A stretch of DNA of 64,000 nt from Winogradskyella vidalii (lineage in GTDB: Bacteria; Bacteroidota; Bacteroidia; Flavobacteriales; Flavobacteriaceae), in assembly GCF_013403955.1 (NCBI RefSeq), contig NZ_JABFDG010000009.1, positions 62,001 through 126,000 of the forward strand. Reading direction: 5' to 3'. A model generated the notes under the pieces. It worked only from the letters and a program-made list of their open reading frames with translations, ran no database searches and was not told the DNA's origin. Numbering within the stretch: position 1 is the stretch's first letter; each line of letters opens with the position of its first letter. The position numbers and the translations under genes were made by a program. Positions 45,748 to 55,317 of this stretch are shown here, one piece after another.

Positions 45748-46116
45748 ATGTTACAACAAGAATCAAGATTAAAAGTTGCTGACAACACTGGTGCAAAGGA
45801 AGTTTTAACTATCCGTGTACTAGGAGGAACTAAAAGAAGATACGCTTCTGTTGGAGATAAAATAGTTGTATCTGTTAAAGATGCCACTCCAAACGGACAA
45901 ATCAAAAAAGGTGCTGTATCTACAGCAGTTGTTGTTCGTACAGCTAAAGAAGTAAGACGCCCAGATGGTTCTTACATTAGATTTGACGACAACGCATGTG
46001 TACTTTTAAACCCACAGGGTGAAATGAGAGGAACACGTGTTTTTGGACCGGTAGCAAGAGAACTTCGTGATAAACAATTCATGAAAATTGTATCATTAGC
46101 ACCAGAAGTGCTTTAA
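45748..46116 (+). CDS. rplN: 50S ribosomal protein L14
   Basis: 122 residues, starting [20 protein letters not shown] and containing [19 protein letters not shown] and [15 protein letters not shown], the L14 signature. L14 contacts the 30S subunit in bridges. Standard length. Confidence 0.98.
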   Translation: MLQQESRLKVADNTGAKEVLTIRVLGGTKRRYASVGDKIVVSVKDATPNGQIKKGAVSTAVVVRTAKEVRRPDGSYIRFDDNACVLLNPQGEMRGTRVFGPVARELRDKQFMKIVSLAPEVL

Positions 46117-46128
46117 TTGATAAATAAG

Positions 46129-46440
46129 ATGACAAAGCTTAAAATAAAATCAGGAGATACAGTACAAGTAATTGCTGGAGATCACAAAGGATCAGAAGGT
46201 AAGGTACTTAAAGTATTAATAGATAAGAACAAAGCCATCGTAGAAGGTGTGAACATGGTTAAGAAACATACGAAACCAAGTGCACAAAACCCTCAAGGTG
46301 GTATTGTAGAGAAAGAAGCATCTATAAACATTTCAAACTTATCGTTGTTAACTTCAAAAGGAGAAACAACGAGAGTGGGTTATAGAATGGATGGCGATAA
46401 TAAAGTAAGATTTTCAAAAAAATCTAATGAAGTAATTTAA
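46129..46440 (+). CDS. rplX: 50S ribosomal protein L24
   Basis: 103 residues from the ATG at 46129 ([20 protein letters not shown]); the TTG at 46117 directly after the rplN stop is a less likely start. The KOW motif ([19 protein letters not shown]) is clear. L24 starts 50S assembly. Confidence 0.96.
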   Translation: MTKLKIKSGDTVQVIAGDHKGSEGKVLKVLIDKNKAIVEGVNMVKKHTKPSAQNPQGGIVEKEASINISNLSLLTSKGETTRVGYRMDGDNKVRFSKKSNEVI

Positions 46441-46442
46441 CT

Positions 46443-46994
46443 ATGGCTTACGTTGCAAGATTAAAACAAGAGTACAAGGAAAAAATAGTTCCTACTCTTA
46501 CGGAAGAATTTGGATATACTAATGTAATGCAAGTTCCTAAACTAACTAAGATAGTAATATCTAAAGGTGTTGGAGCTGCTGTTGCGGATAAGAAATTAAT
46601 CGATCACGCAGTAGACGAACTTACTAAAATATCTGGACAGAAAGCTATACATACAATGTCTAAGAAAGATGTTGCATCCTTCAAGTTACGTAAAGGAATG
46701 CCAATTGGTGCCAAAGTAACTTTAAGAGGAGAGCAAATGTATGAATTCTTAGATCGTTTAGTAACTTCAGCTTTACCTAGAGTTAGAGATTTTAACGGTA
46801 TCAAAGCTACAGGTTTTGATGGTCGTGGAAATTATAACTTAGGAATTGTAGAACAAATCATTTTCCCAGAAATAGATATTGATAAAGTCAATAAAATTTC
46901 AGGAATGGATATTACATTTGTGACTTCTGCTGACACAGATAAGGAAGCAAAGTCTTTATTAACAGAACTAGGATTACCTTTTAAAAAGAATTAA
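46443..46994 (+). CDS. rplE: 50S ribosomal protein L5
   Basis: 183 residues, with [40 protein letters not shown] and [21 protein letters not shown]5 binds 5S rRNA in the central protuberance. Standard length, 2 bases from rplX and rpsN on either side. Confidence 0.98.
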   Translation: MAYVARLKQEYKEKIVPTLTEEFGYTNVMQVPKLTKIVISKGVGAAVADKKLIDHAVDELTKISGQKAIHTMSKKDVASFKLRKGMPIGAKVTLRGEQMYEFLDRLVTSALPRVRDFNGIKATGFDGRGNYNLGIVEQIIFPEIDIDKVNKISGMDITFVTSADTDKEAKSLLTELGLPFKKN

Positions 46995-46996
46995 TT

Positions 46997-47266
46997 ATGG
47001 CTAAAGAATCAATGAAAGCCCGTGAGGTTAAGCGTTCTAAAACGGTAGCTAAATATGCAGAGAAACGCAAAGCTTTAAAAGAAGCTGGCGATTACGAAGC
47101 ATTACAGAAATTACCAAAAAACGCATCACCTATACGTCAGCACAACCGTTGCAAACTTACAGGAAGACCAAAAGGTTATATGAGACAATTTGGAATTTCT
47201 CGTGTAATGTTTAGAGAAATGGCTAACCAAGGCTTAATTCCTGGTGTTAAAAAAGCAAGTTGGTAA
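46997..47266 (+). CDS. rpsN: 30S ribosomal protein S14 (zinc-independent long form)
   Basis: 89 residues starting [20 protein letters not shown]. It has [20 protein letters not shown] with a single Cys and no CxxC pairs, so this is the long, zinc-free form. The length agrees (the zinc form is about 61). S14 is in the 30S head. Confidence 0.96.
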   Translation: MAKESMKAREVKRSKTVAKYAEKRKALKEAGDYEALQKLPKNASPIRQHNRCKLTGRPKGYMRQFGISRVMFREMANQGLIPGVKKASW

Positions 47267-47329
47267 AAATTATAAATTGGTTTCAGGTTTGACAATAGTG
47301 TCGAAAACCGCTACCGCAAATTAATACAT

Positions 47330-47728
47330 ATGAACACAGATCCAATAGCGGATTATTTAACGCGAGTTAGAAACGCAGTTAAGGCAAATCACAGAGTGGT
47401 TGAAATACCTGCATCTAACTTAAAAAAAGAAATAACTAAGATATTATTCGATCAAGGATATATCTTAAGTTATAAGTTTGACGATTCTTCAGTACAAGGT
47501 ACTATCAAAATTGCTTTGAAGTACAGTAAAGAGACTAAAGAGTCTGTCATCAAAAAAATTCAAAGAATCAGTAAACCAGGTTTACGTAAATATGCTTCTT
47601 CTAACGAAATGCCAAGAATCCTTAACGGTTTAGGTATTGCAATTGTTTCTACTTCACATGGTGTGATGACAGGAAAACAAGCACAGAGAGAAAATGTTGG
47701 TGGCGAAGTATTATGTTACGTATACTAA
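47330..47728 (+). CDS. rpsH: 30S ribosomal protein S8
   Basis: 132 residues, MNTDPIADYLTRVRNAVKAN at the start, RISKPGLRKYASSNEMPRIL and VSTSHGVMTGKQAQRENVGG at the end. S8 is an early 16S binder and the spc-operon repressor in E. coli. The 63-base gap before it is longer than those of its neighbours. Confidence 0.97.
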   Translation: MNTDPIADYLTRVRNAVKANHRVVEIPASNLKKEITKILFDQGYILSYKFDDSSVQGTIKIALKYSKETKESVIKKIQRISKPGLRKYASSNEMPRILNGLGIAIVSTSHGVMTGKQAQRENVGGEVLCYVY

Positions 47729-47740
47729 AAACAGGAAATT

Positions 47741-48283
47741 ATGTCAAGAATAGGTAAAAACCCAATAACAGTTCCTGAAGGTGTAACACTTGAGATTAAA
47801 GATAACACTATTACTGCAAAAGGTAAATTAGGTGAATTAACTCAAGAGTATTCAGATATTGAAATTAAATTAGAAGACGGTACAATTACATTAGAGCGTG
47901 CTTCTGATAAGAAAAATTTAAGAGCAAAACATGGTCTTTATAGAGCATTAATTGCTAACATGATAGAAGGTGTTTCTAAAGGCTGGACCAAAGAACTAGA
48001 ATTAGTTGGTGTAGGTTATAGAGCATCCAATCAAGGACAAAAATTAGATTTAGCCGTAGGGTTTTCTCATAATATTGTTATGGACATCGCTCCAGAAATA
48101 AAAATTGAGACGATTTCAGAAAAAGGTAAAAATCCAATAGTTAAATTAACGTCTTTTGACAAACAATTAGTTGGCCAGGTTGCTGCAAAGATCCGTGGCT
48201 TTAGAAAACCTGAACCTTACAAAGGAAAAGGAATTAAGTTTGTTGGTGAAGAAATTAGAAGAAAAGCAGGTAAATCAGCTTAA
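47741..48283 (+). CDS. rplF: 50S ribosomal protein L6
   Basis: 180 residues, starting MSRIGKNPITVPEGVTLEIK; the motif EPYKGKGIKFVGEEIRRKAG at the C-terminus is diagnostic. L6 lies near the sarcin-ricin loop. Standard length. Confidence 0.97.
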   Translation: MSRIGKNPITVPEGVTLEIKDNTITAKGKLGELTQEYSDIEIKLEDGTITLERASDKKNLRAKHGLYRALIANMIEGVSKGWTKELELVGVGYRASNQGQKLDLAVGFSHNIVMDIAPEIKIETISEKGKNPIVKLTSFDKQLVGQVAAKIRGFRKPEPYKGKGIKFVGEEIRRKAGKSA

Positions 48284-48293
48284 TAATTAAGTT

Positions 48294-48650
48294 ATGGCAT
48301 TGACAAAGAACGAAAGAAGATTAAGAATAAAAAACAGAATCCGTAAGGTTGTATCTGGTACAGAAGCAAGACCAAGATTAGCTGTTTTTAGAAGTAATAA
48401 AGAAATTTATGCTCAAATCGTAGATGATGTAACTGGTAAAACACTTGCTGCTGCATCTTCTAGAGATAAAGATATTGCTAAGTCTAAAGGAAACAAAACA
48501 GAAGCAGCTACATTAGTAGGTAAGTCTGTTGCAGAGAAAGCAATGAAAGCTGGTATTGAAACTATTTCTTTTGATAGAGGTGGTTATTTATACCACGGAA
48601 GAGTAAAATCATTAGCAGAAGGAGCTAGAGAAGCAGGACTTAAATTTTAA
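48294..48650 (+). CDS. rplR: 50S ribosomal protein L18
   Basis: 118 residues, with [40 protein letters not shown] and [20 protein letters not shown]. It binds 5S rRNA with L5. Standard length. Confidence 0.97.
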   Translation: MALTKNERRLRIKNRIRKVVSGTEARPRLAVFRSNKEIYAQIVDDVTGKTLAAASSRDKDIAKSKGNKTEAATLVGKSVAEKAMKAGIETISFDRGGYLYHGRVKSLAEGAREAGLKF

Positions 48651-48656
48651 GACATT

Positions 48657-49181
48657 ATGTATCAAAAATATAAAAACGCAGAGCTTGTTAAACCAGGCGG
48701 ATTAGAATTAAAAGATCGCTTAGTTGGCGTTCAGCGTGTAACTAAAGTAACAAAAGGTGGTAGAGCATTTGGTTTTTCTGCAATAGTTGTTGTAGGTGAC
48801 GAAACAAATGTAGTAGGGCAAGGATTAGGTAAATCTAAAGATGTTGCTACTGCAATTGCTAAAGCTGTAGAAGATGCTAAGAAAAACTTAGTAAGAATAC
48901 CTATACTTAATGGAACTATTCCTCACGAGCAAAAAGGTAAATACGGTGGCGCTAGAGTTAACATTATCCCAGCTGCACCTGGTACAGGAGTTATTGCAGG
49001 TGGTGCGGTAAGAATTGTTCTTGAAGCAGTAGGTGTACACGATGTATTATCTAAGTCTCAAGGATCATCTAACCCTCATAATGTAGTAAAAGCTACTTTT
49101 GATGCTTTATTACAATTAAGAGATGCTAAGTCTGTAGCTAAAGAGCGTGGAATTTCACTTGAAAAAGTATTTAACGGATAA
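48657..49181 (+). CDS. rpsE: 30S ribosomal protein S5
   Basis: 174 residues. [39 protein letters not shown] and [20 protein letters not shown] are the S5 motifs. S5 takes part in decoding fidelity and mRNA unwinding. It is 6 bases after rplR and 11 before rpmD. Confidence 0.97.
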   Translation: MYQKYKNAELVKPGGLELKDRLVGVQRVTKVTKGGRAFGFSAIVVVGDETNVVGQGLGKSKDVATAIAKAVEDAKKNLVRIPILNGTIPHEQKGKYGGARVNIIPAAPGTGVIAGGAVRIVLEAVGVHDVLSKSQGSSNPHNVVKATFDALLQLRDAKSVAKERGISLEKVFNG

Positions 49182-49192
49182 TCAAGGACAAG

Positions 49193-49372
49193 ATGGCAAA
49201 GATTAAAGTAACTAAAGTAAAAAGTGCAATCAATCGTACTAAAAGACAAAAGCTAACATTAGAAGCTTTAGGTTTAAATAAGATTGGACAAGTAAAAGAG
49301 CACGAAGCTACATCAAGTATTCTTGGTATGGTTAAGAAAGTTGAACATTTAGTTTCTGTAGAAGAAGCTTAA
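49193..49372 (+). CDS. rpmD: 50S ribosomal protein L30
   Basis: 59 residues and a TAA stop: MAKIKVTKVKSAINRTKRQK, then LEALGLNKIGQVKEHEAT and a helix to the end. The length is that of L30 (about 60). It sits in the conserved place between rpsE and rplO. Confidence 0.95.
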   Translation: MAKIKVTKVKSAINRTKRQKLTLEALGLNKIGQVKEHEATSSILGMVKKVEHLVSVEEA

Positions 49373-49387
49373 AAATATAACTTAACA

Positions 49388-49840
49388 ATGGATTTAAGTA
49401 ATTTAAAACCTGCAGAAGGTTCAGTAAAAAATCAAGGAAAGCGTATTGGACGCGGACAAGGTTCTGGTAAAGGTGGTACGGCAACTCGTGGTCACAAAGG
49501 AGCTAAGTCACGTTCAGGTTATTCTAAGAAAGTAGGATTTGAAGGTGGTCAAATGCCATTACAAAGACGTGTTCCTAAATTTGGATTTACAAATATTAAC
49601 AGAGTAGACTATCAAGGTATTAACTTAGATACGTTACAACAGTTAGTAGATGAAAAGAAAATAAAGGATACTATTGATTTTGAAACATTTGTATCAATGG
49701 GATTAGCTGGCAAAAATGAGCTAGTAAAAATCTTAGGTAGAGGCGAATTAAAAACAAAATTAACAGTAACTGCTCATAAATTTACTGCTACGGCAAAAGC
49801 TGCTATTGAAGCAGCTGGTGGTGAAGCTGTAACTTTATAA
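49388..49840 (+). CDS. rplO: 50S ribosomal protein L15
   Basis: 150 residues, with the basic Gly-rich segment RIGRGQGSGKGGTATRGHKG and KVGFEGGQMPLQRRVPKFGF. L15 enters late in 50S assembly. 15 bases after rpmD and 13 before secY. Confidence 0.97.
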   Translation: MDLSNLKPAEGSVKNQGKRIGRGQGSGKGGTATRGHKGAKSRSGYSKKVGFEGGQMPLQRRVPKFGFTNINRVDYQGINLDTLQQLVDEKKIKDTIDFETFVSMGLAGKNELVKILGRGELKTKLTVTAHKFTATAKAAIEAAGGEAVTL

Positions 49841-49853
49841 CACTTTATTTAGG

Positions 49854-51221
49854 ATGAAAATAATAGAAACATTAAAAAATGTTTGGAAAATCACAGAACT
49901 TAAGGATAGAATTCTTCTAACCTTAGGTTTGTTGTTGGTTTATCGTTTTGGTGCTCAGGTAGTTTTACCTGGTATTAATATTGATGCCCTGGGTGGTTTA
50001 CAAGCTGGTATGGATGGTGGCATATTAGGATTATTAAACGCATTTACAGGTGGAGCTTTTGCTAACGCTTCTGTATTTGCTTTAGGTATTATGCCATATA
50101 TTTCAGCTTCCATTGTTGTACAATTAATGGGTATTGCGATTCCTTATTTACAAAAGCTTCAGAAAGAAGGGGCTAGTGGTCAGAAAAAAATCACGCAGAT
50201 TACACGTTGGTTAACTATTGCTATTTGTTTGGTACAAGCACCAGGTTATTTAGCTAGTATTCCACAACTATCTGGAGCTACTTCAATGAGTGCATTATTA
50301 GTACCTGGTTTTAGTGAAAACATTTTCTACTTCTCATCAGTAATTATTTTAGTAACTGGTTGTGTTTTCGCAATGTGGTTAGGAGAAAAAATTACAGATA
50401 AAGGTATTGGCAATGGTATTTCATTATTAATTATGGTGGGTATTATTGCAACATTACCACAATCATTTATTCAAAATGCAGCTTCTAGATTAGAAGATGG
50501 TAATGGTGGATTTATGATGATATTAATAGAAATGGTAGTTTGGTTTGTAATCATTTTAGCTTCAATATTCTTAGTAATGGCTGTTAGAAAGATAGCAGTT
50601 CAGTATGCAAGAAGAACAGCTTCTGGTGGTTATGAAAAAAATGCATTTGGATCACGTCAATTTTTACCTTTAAAGCTTAATGCTTCAGGTGTAATGCCAA
50701 TTATCTTTGCTCAAGCTATTATGTTTGTTCCTGGATTAATTGGAGAATCATCTTGGTTAAAAGATACTGATGCTGGTGTGTGGATGCAAGCTGAGTTCGG
50801 CGCTAACATGTTTGGATTCTGGTACAATTTAGTATTTGCTTTATTAATTATTATATTCACGTATTTTTATACGGCAATTACGGTGCCTACTAATAAAATG
50901 GCTGATGATTTAAAACGTAGTGGTGGATTTATTCCAGGCATACGTCCAGGGTCAGAGACATCAGAATATCTAGACAAAATCATGTCTCAGATTACATTAC
51001 CTGGTTCTATTTTCTTAGCTTTAGTAGCTATATTCCCAGCATTTATTGTTCAGTTAATGAATGTACAAGCTGGTTGGGCATTATTCTTCGGTGGTACATC
51101 ACTATTAATTATGGTTGGTGTAGCTATTGATACAATGCAACAGATTAATTCTTATTTATTAAATAAGCATTATGATGGTCTGATGAAAACAGGTAAGAAT
51201 AGAAAAGCAGTGGCGCAATAA
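49854..51221 (+). CDS. secY: Protein translocase subunit SecY
   Basis: 455 residues with ten hydrophobic segments. Diagnostic parts are ITELKDRILLTLGLLLVYRF (start), FALGIMPYISASIVVQLM (plug region and TM2), GEKITDKGIGNGISLLIMVG (TM4-TM5) and FTYFYTAITVPTNKMADDLK. SecY is the inner-membrane pore of the Sec translocon. infA follows directly, with no adk or map between, as is usual in Flavobacteria. Confidence 0.98.
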   Translation: MKIIETLKNVWKITELKDRILLTLGLLLVYRFGAQVVLPGINIDALGGLQAGMDGGILGLLNAFTGGAFANASVFALGIMPYISASIVVQLMGIAIPYLQKLQKEGASGQKKITQITRWLTIAICLVQAPGYLASIPQLSGATSMSALLVPGFSENIFYFSSVIILVTGCVFAMWLGEKITDKGIGNGISLLIMVGIIATLPQSFIQNAASRLEDGNGGFMMILIEMVVWFVIILASIFLVMAVRKIAVQYARRTASGGYEKNAFGSRQFLPLKLNASGVMPIIFAQAIMFVPGLIGESSWLKDTDAGVWMQAEFGANMFGFWYNLVFALLIIIFTYFYTAITVPTNKMADDLKRSGGFIPGIRPGSETSEYLDKIMSQITLPGSIFLALVAIFPAFIVQLMNVQAGWALFFGGTSLLIMVGVAIDTMQQINSYLLNKHYDGLMKTGKNRKAVAQ

Positions 51222-51237
51222 GATGAATCATTAGAAG

Positions 51238-51281
51238 TCAGTCTTAAAATTTAGGCAAGGTATTTGCTAATTACAGACTGA
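51238..51281 (+). other. Inverted repeat between secY and infA
   Basis: TCAGTCT (51238-51244) and AGACTGA (51275-51281) pair over 7 bp, with an inner GCAA/TTGC stem. It may be a leader structure of infA. No T-run follows the outer stem. Confidence 0.4.
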
Positions 51282-51297
51282 AAACTAAATATATATT

Positions 51298-51513
51298 ATG
51301 GCAAAACAAGCAGCAATAGAACAAGACGGAACAATCATAGAAGCATTATCAAATGCGATGTTTCGTGTTGAATTAGAAAATGGTCATATAGTGACTGCAC
51401 ATATCTCTGGAAAAATGCGTATGCATTACATTAAGTTGTTACCAGGTGATAAAGTGAAATTAGAAATGAGTCCTTACGATTTAACGAAGGCTCGCATAAC
51501 TTATAGATATTAA
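51298..51513 (+). CDS. infA: Translation initiation factor IF-1
   Basis: 71 residues: [40 protein letters not shown] and [20 protein letters not shown], an OB-fold that binds the A site of the 30S subunit during initiation. Standard length. Confidence 0.98.
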   Translation: MAKQAAIEQDGTIIEALSNAMFRVELENGHIVTAHISGKMRMHYIKLLPGDKVKLEMSPYDLTKARITYRY

Positions 51514-51517
51514 TACG

Positions 51518-51634
51518 ATGAAAGTTAGAGCATCAGTAAAGAAAAGAAGCGCAGACTGTAAATTAGTGCGCAGAAAAGGTAGACTTTACGTCATTAACAA
51601 AAAGAATCCTAGATTCAAACAAAGACAAGGGTAA
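51518..51634 (+). CDS. rpmJ: 50S ribosomal protein L36 (zinc ligands lost)
   Basis: 38 residues starting [20 protein letters not shown] and ending with FKQRQG. The zinc form has three Cys and a His; only one Cys is left (position 14), so this is the zinc-free form. Four bases after infA, 2 before rpsM. Confidence 0.94.
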   Translation: MKVRASVKKRSADCKLVRRKGRLYVINKKNPRFKQRQG

Positions 51635-51636
51635 TT

Positions 51637-52011
51637 ATGGCAAGAATTGCAGGTGTAGACATACCAAAACAAAAAAGAGGTGTTATCTCTTTAACTTATA
51701 TCTACGGAGTAGGTAGAAGTAGAGCGCAAGAAATTTTAGCAGCAGCTAAAGTTGACGAAAACACAAAAGTACAAGATTGGACTGACGACGAAATTGGTGC
51801 CATCCGTGAAGCGGTTGGAACTTTTAAAATCGAAGGTGAATTACGTTCTGAAACACAAATGAACATTAAGCGATTAATGGATATTGGATGTTACAGAGGT
51901 ATTCGTCATAGAGTAGGTCTTCCTTTAAGAGGACAACGTACAAAAAACAACTCTCGTACCAGAAAAGGTAGACGTAAAACAGTTGCTAATAAGAAAAAAG
52001 TAACTAAATAA
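51637..52011 (+). CDS. rpsM: 30S ribosomal protein S13
   Basis: 124 residues, [20 protein letters not shown] at the start, then [19 protein letters not shown] and [20 protein letters not shown]13 contacts the 50S subunit and P-site tRNA. A 98-base gap precedes rpsK. Confidence 0.98.
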   Translation: MARIAGVDIPKQKRGVISLTYIYGVGRSRAQEILAAAKVDENTKVQDWTDDEIGAIREAVGTFKIEGELRSETQMNIKRLMDIGCYRGIRHRVGLPLRGQRTKNNSRTRKGRRKTVANKKKVTK

Positions 52012-52109
52012 TAAATGTCTTTAGTCTTTAGACGTTGGAAAGAATCTGTTTGAAATTTAACGGTTTAGGATTCTAGCGACTATTAACTAAAACTAAAAGC
52101 TAAAATAAA

Positions 52110-52493
52110 ATGGCAAAGGCAAGTACAAAAAAACGTAAAGTTATCGTTGATGCAATTGGAGAAGCTCATATTACAGCATCTTTCAACAACATCATCGTTT
52201 CTTTAACAAACAAAAAAGGTGACGTTATTTCTTGGTCATCAGCAGGTAAAATGGGATTCAGAGGTTCTAAAAAGAACACACCTTACGCTGCACAATTAGC
52301 TGCAGAAGATGCTGCAGCTGTAGCAAAAGAAGCTGGTTTAAAGAAAGTAAAAGCATATGTAAAAGGTCCTGGTAATGGTAGAGAATCTGCTATCAGATCA
52401 ATTCATAATGCAGGTATTGAAGTATCAGAAATCATTGATGTTACTCCATTACCACATAACGGATGTCGTCCTCCTAAAAGACGTAGAGTTTAA
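52110..52493 (+). CDS. rpsK: 30S ribosomal protein S11
   Basis: 127 residues, with [39 protein letters not shown] and [18 protein letters not shown], the C-terminal signature. S11 lies in the platform near the Shine-Dalgarno helix. Two small inverted repeats lie in the preceding gap. Confidence 0.98.
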   Translation: MAKASTKKRKVIVDAIGEAHITASFNNIIVSLTNKKGDVISWSSAGKMGFRGSKKNTPYAAQLAAEDAAAVAKEAGLKKVKAYVKGPGNGRESAIRSIHNAGIEVSEIIDVTPLPHNGCRPPKRRRV

Positions 52494-52528
52494 TCTAAAT
52501 TAATTTAGAAAAACTTAGCAAAATTTTT

Positions 52529-52572
52529 AAATAAACTAATATCATGCATTTATGCTTGGTATTAGTTTATTT
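52529..52572 (+). terminator. Terminator-like hairpin between rpsK and rpsD
   Basis: AATAAACTAATA (52530-52541) pairs with TATTAGTTTATT (52560-52571), 12 bp and perfect, with one further A-T pair (52529 and 52572). The stem is all A/T apart from one G-C pair and only a TTTTG tract follows, so termination is probably partial. Confidence 0.6.
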
Positions 52573-52584
52573 TGTATAAATTTG
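52555..52584 (+). promoter_or_regulatory. Internal promoter for rpsD-rpoA-rplQ
   Basis: TAAATTTG (52577-52584) is a perfect -7 box; CTTG (52555-52558) is 18 bases upstream and one base off the -33 element. It sits directly on the right arm of the hairpin at 52529-52572, so this distal part may have its own start. Confidence 0.6.
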
Positions 52585-52685
52585 CAAACTAAAAAATTAT
52601 AACAAGTATCAACCGAGAGGTTAACGGTAATAGAAGGATAAGATTAAGACCTTAATTCTATAACCACTCTCAAAACAAATTTAAA

Positions 52686-53291
52686 ATGGCAAGATATACT
52701 GGTCCTAAAACTAAAATCGCCCGTAAATTCGGACAAGCGATCTTCGGAGATGACAAAGCCTTCGAAAAAAGAAATTACCCTCCAGGGCAACACGGAAACA
52801 ACCGTCGTCGTGGTAAAAAATCTGAATATGCTATCCAATTAATGGAAAAGCAAAAAGCTAAATATACTTACGGTATTTTAGAAAAGCAATTCAGAAACAT
52901 GTTCAAAAGAGCAACTTCTGCTAAAGGAATTACTGGTGAAGTTTTACTTCAATTATGTGAATCTCGTTTAGATAACGTTGTTTACAGAATGGGAATCTCA
53001 CCTTCTAGAAGTGGAGCTAGACAATTAGTTTCTCACAGACATATTACAGTAAACGGTGAAAAGGTAAACATTCCTTCTTACCAATTGAAAGCTGGTGATG
53101 TTGTAGGTGTTAGAGAAAAATCTAAATCTTTAGAAGCAATTCAAAATTCATTAGCTAACTCTAGTGAAGTTTTTGAATGGATTACTTGGAATACAAGTAC
53201 TATGGAAGGAACTTACGTTTCTGTACCTGCTAGAATTCAAATACCAGAACAAATCAGCGAGCAATTAATCGTTGAACTTTACTCTAAATAA
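52686..53291 (+). CDS. rpsD: 30S ribosomal protein S4
   Basis: 201 residues: [40 protein letters not shown] and the S4 domain [21 protein letters not shown]4 starts 16S assembly and controls the alpha operon in E. coli. A 190-base gap with hairpin and promoter precedes it. Confidence 0.98.
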   Translation: MARYTGPKTKIARKFGQAIFGDDKAFEKRNYPPGQHGNNRRRGKKSEYAIQLMEKQKAKYTYGILEKQFRNMFKRATSAKGITGEVLLQLCESRLDNVVYRMGISPSRSGARQLVSHRHITVNGEKVNIPSYQLKAGDVVGVREKSKSLEAIQNSLANSSEVFEWITWNTSTMEGTYVSVPARIQIPEQISEQLIVELYSK

Positions 53292-53386
53292 TAAATTAAT
53301 CATATTGGTATTTGGCCAAAGGATTTATTTGTCTTCTTCAAACTTATAAATCGCGCAACCAAACAACAATTAAAACGAAGAATAAT

Positions 53387-54379
53387 ATGGCAATATTAAA
53401 TTTTCAGAAGCCCGATAAAGTAATCATGATTGATTCTACGGATTTTGAAGGTAAATTTGAATTTAGACCTTTAGAACCTGGCTACGGATTAACAGTAGGA
53501 AATGCTTTAAGAAGAGTTTTATTATCTTCTTTAGAAGGATTTGCAATTACTTCAATTAGAATTGAAGGTGTTGATCACGAATTTTCTACAATCCCTGGCG
53601 TTGTCGAAGATGTTACTGAAATGATTTTGAACTTTAAGCAAGTTAACTTTAAGCGTCAAATCGAAGAAGTTGATAACGAAACAGTTACTATTTCTATCTC
53701 AGGACAAAATCAAATTAAAGCTGGCGATTTTCAGAAATTTATTTCAGGTTTCCAAGTATTAAATACAGATTTAGTCATCTGTAACTTAGATCCTAAAGTA
53801 AATATCAATATGGAATTGACTATTGAAAAAGGAAGAGGTTACGTACCTGCAGAAGAAAATAAAAAAGCATCTGCACCAATCGGAACTATCTTTACAGATT
53901 CAATTTTCACACCAATTCAAAATGTAAAATACAGTATTGAAAACTTCCGTGTAGAGCAAAAAACAGATTACGAAAAATTAGTTTTCGAAATCTTAACTGA
54001 TGGATCTATTAATCCAAAAGATGCTTTAACTGAAGCGGCTAAAATATTAATTCACCACTTCATGTTATTCTCAGATGAGCGTATCACTTTAGAAGCGGAT
54101 GAAATTGCACAGACAGAGACTTATGACGAAGAATCACTTCACATGAGACAACTATTGAAAACTAAATTAGTTGATATGGATCTTTCAGTACGTGCACTTA
54201 ATTGTTTAAAAGCTGCAGAAGTAGACACTTTAGGAGACTTAGTGTCTTTCAATAAAAATGATTTAATGAAATTCAGAAACTTCGGTAAGAAGTCTTTAAC
54301 GGAACTAGAAGAACTAGTTAATGTTAAAGGATTAAATTTCGGAATGGATTTAAGTAAATATAAATTAGATAAAGATTAA
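53387..54379 (+). CDS. rpoA: RNA polymerase subunit alpha
   Basis: 330 residues from the ATG at 53387 ([20 protein letters not shown]); a TTG at 53312 would add 25 residues with no homology to the family. [20 protein letters not shown] is the assembly domain and [20 protein letters not shown] type text (here [19 protein letters not shown]) with [17 protein letters not shown] is the C-terminal DNA-binding domain. Confidence 0.98.
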   Translation: MAILNFQKPDKVIMIDSTDFEGKFEFRPLEPGYGLTVGNALRRVLLSSLEGFAITSIRIEGVDHEFSTIPGVVEDVTEMILNFKQVNFKRQIEEVDNETVTISISGQNQIKAGDFQKFISGFQVLNTDLVICNLDPKVNINMELTIEKGRGYVPAEENKKASAPIGTIFTDSIFTPIQNVKYSIENFRVEQKTDYEKLVFEILTDGSINPKDALTEAAKILIHHFMLFSDERITLEADEIAQTETYDEESLHMRQLLKTKLVDMDLSVRALNCLKAAEVDTLGDLVSFNKNDLMKFRNFGKKSLTELEELVNVKGLNFGMDLSKYKLDKD

Positions 54380-54497
54380 ATACAATTAGGATTCCTGTGA
54401 AAGCAGGAATCTTATCGTATCTAATCAATAAAATTATTAATAATCATATTTTGCTCCTCAATTAAGAGTTTGGTAGCAAGATGATAAAACAAAAGTC

Positions 54498-54974
54498 ATG
54501 AGACACGGAAAAAAATTCAACCACTTAGGAAGACAAACTGCGCACAGAAAGTCGATGTTAGCTAATATGGCATGTTCTTTAATAGAGCACAAACGTATTA
54601 ATACAACAGTTGCTAAAGCTAAAGCGTTAAAACAATTTGTAGAACCAATGATTACTAAATCAAAGGCAGATACAACGCACAACAGACGTATCGTTATGTC
54701 TAAATTAAGACAAAAAGATGCTGTTGCAGAATTGTTTAGAGATGTAGCACCAAAAATTGGTGATCGTCCAGGTGGTTACACACGTATCATCAAATTAGGA
54801 AACAGATTAGGTGATAACGCTGATATGGCAATGATAGAATTAGTTGATTATAACGAAATCTATACGACTGCTAAACCAGAGAAGAAAACAAGAAGAAGTA
54901 GAAGAGGTGGAAGCAAGTCTAATACACCAGCACCTGCAGCAACTGAAACTACAGCTTCTAACGAAGAAGAATAA
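54498..54974 (+). CDS. rplQ: 50S ribosomal protein L17
   Basis: 158 residues, [20 protein letters not shown], then [19 protein letters not shown] and [20 protein letters not shown]. After residue 120 there is a basic and then Ala/Thr-rich extension ([19 protein letters not shown]) beyond the usual length. Last gene of the cluster, with a strong terminator about 115 bases later. Confidence 0.97.
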   Translation: MRHGKKFNHLGRQTAHRKSMLANMACSLIEHKRINTTVAKAKALKQFVEPMITKSKADTTHNRRIVMSKLRQKDAVAELFRDVAPKIGDRPGGYTRIIKLGNRLGDNADMAMIELVDYNEIYTTAKPEKKTRRSRRGGSKSNTPAPAATETTASNEEE

Positions 54975-55087
54975 AATGCAAATGAGTCAGCGATTTAGAT
55001 ATGAAATCAATAATGATAGAAATTTGATAACCGCTTTCGTATTATTTAAATCTCGATTATCGAGTGTTAATAAGCATTAATAAATAT

Positions 55088-55122
55088 AAAGGATAAACTG
55101 TTTTAGTTTATCCTTTTTTTTT
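55088..55122 (+). terminator. Strong terminator of the ribosomal cluster
   Basis: AAAGGATAAACT (55088-55099), a 5-base loop, AGTTTATCCTTT (55105-55116) and a T-run to 55122: a 12-bp perfect stem with a run of nine T residues. Classic intrinsic terminator. Confidence 0.92.
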
Positions 55123-55179
55123 GGACTTTTGCATAGCACTGAGCCTCGTCAAAGTGTGAGTTAATGATTGATGTTTTGG

Positions 55180-55274
55180 GCGTTTCTCTACTTCGCTGAA
55201 AAAGCTACGTAGCGTCAGGCTTTCACTACTCGCTCTCTGCGAGGAGCTCAAACAAACCGTTCAATCCTTAACGC
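55180..55274. repeat. GC-rich dispersed repeat-like element before carA
   Basis: A 95-base block bounded by GCGTT and AACGC, much richer in GC than its flanks. It contains a 10-bp palindrome GCTACGTAGC (55204-55213), and GCTTTCACTACTCGCTCTCT with GCGAGGAGCTC after it. The text resembles a repeat I remember from intergenic regions of several Flavobacteria. It lies in the 343-base gap between rplQ and carA, which has no gene. Confidence 0.5.
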
Positions 55275-55317
55275 AAGCAACAACATAACAATAAACAGGT
55301 TAACAACTAACGCAGCA

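Noticed and set aside
53312..53386. Upstream extension of rpoA
   Set aside because: The 25 extra residues from a TTG have no likeness to RpoA, whose start is MAILNFQKP.
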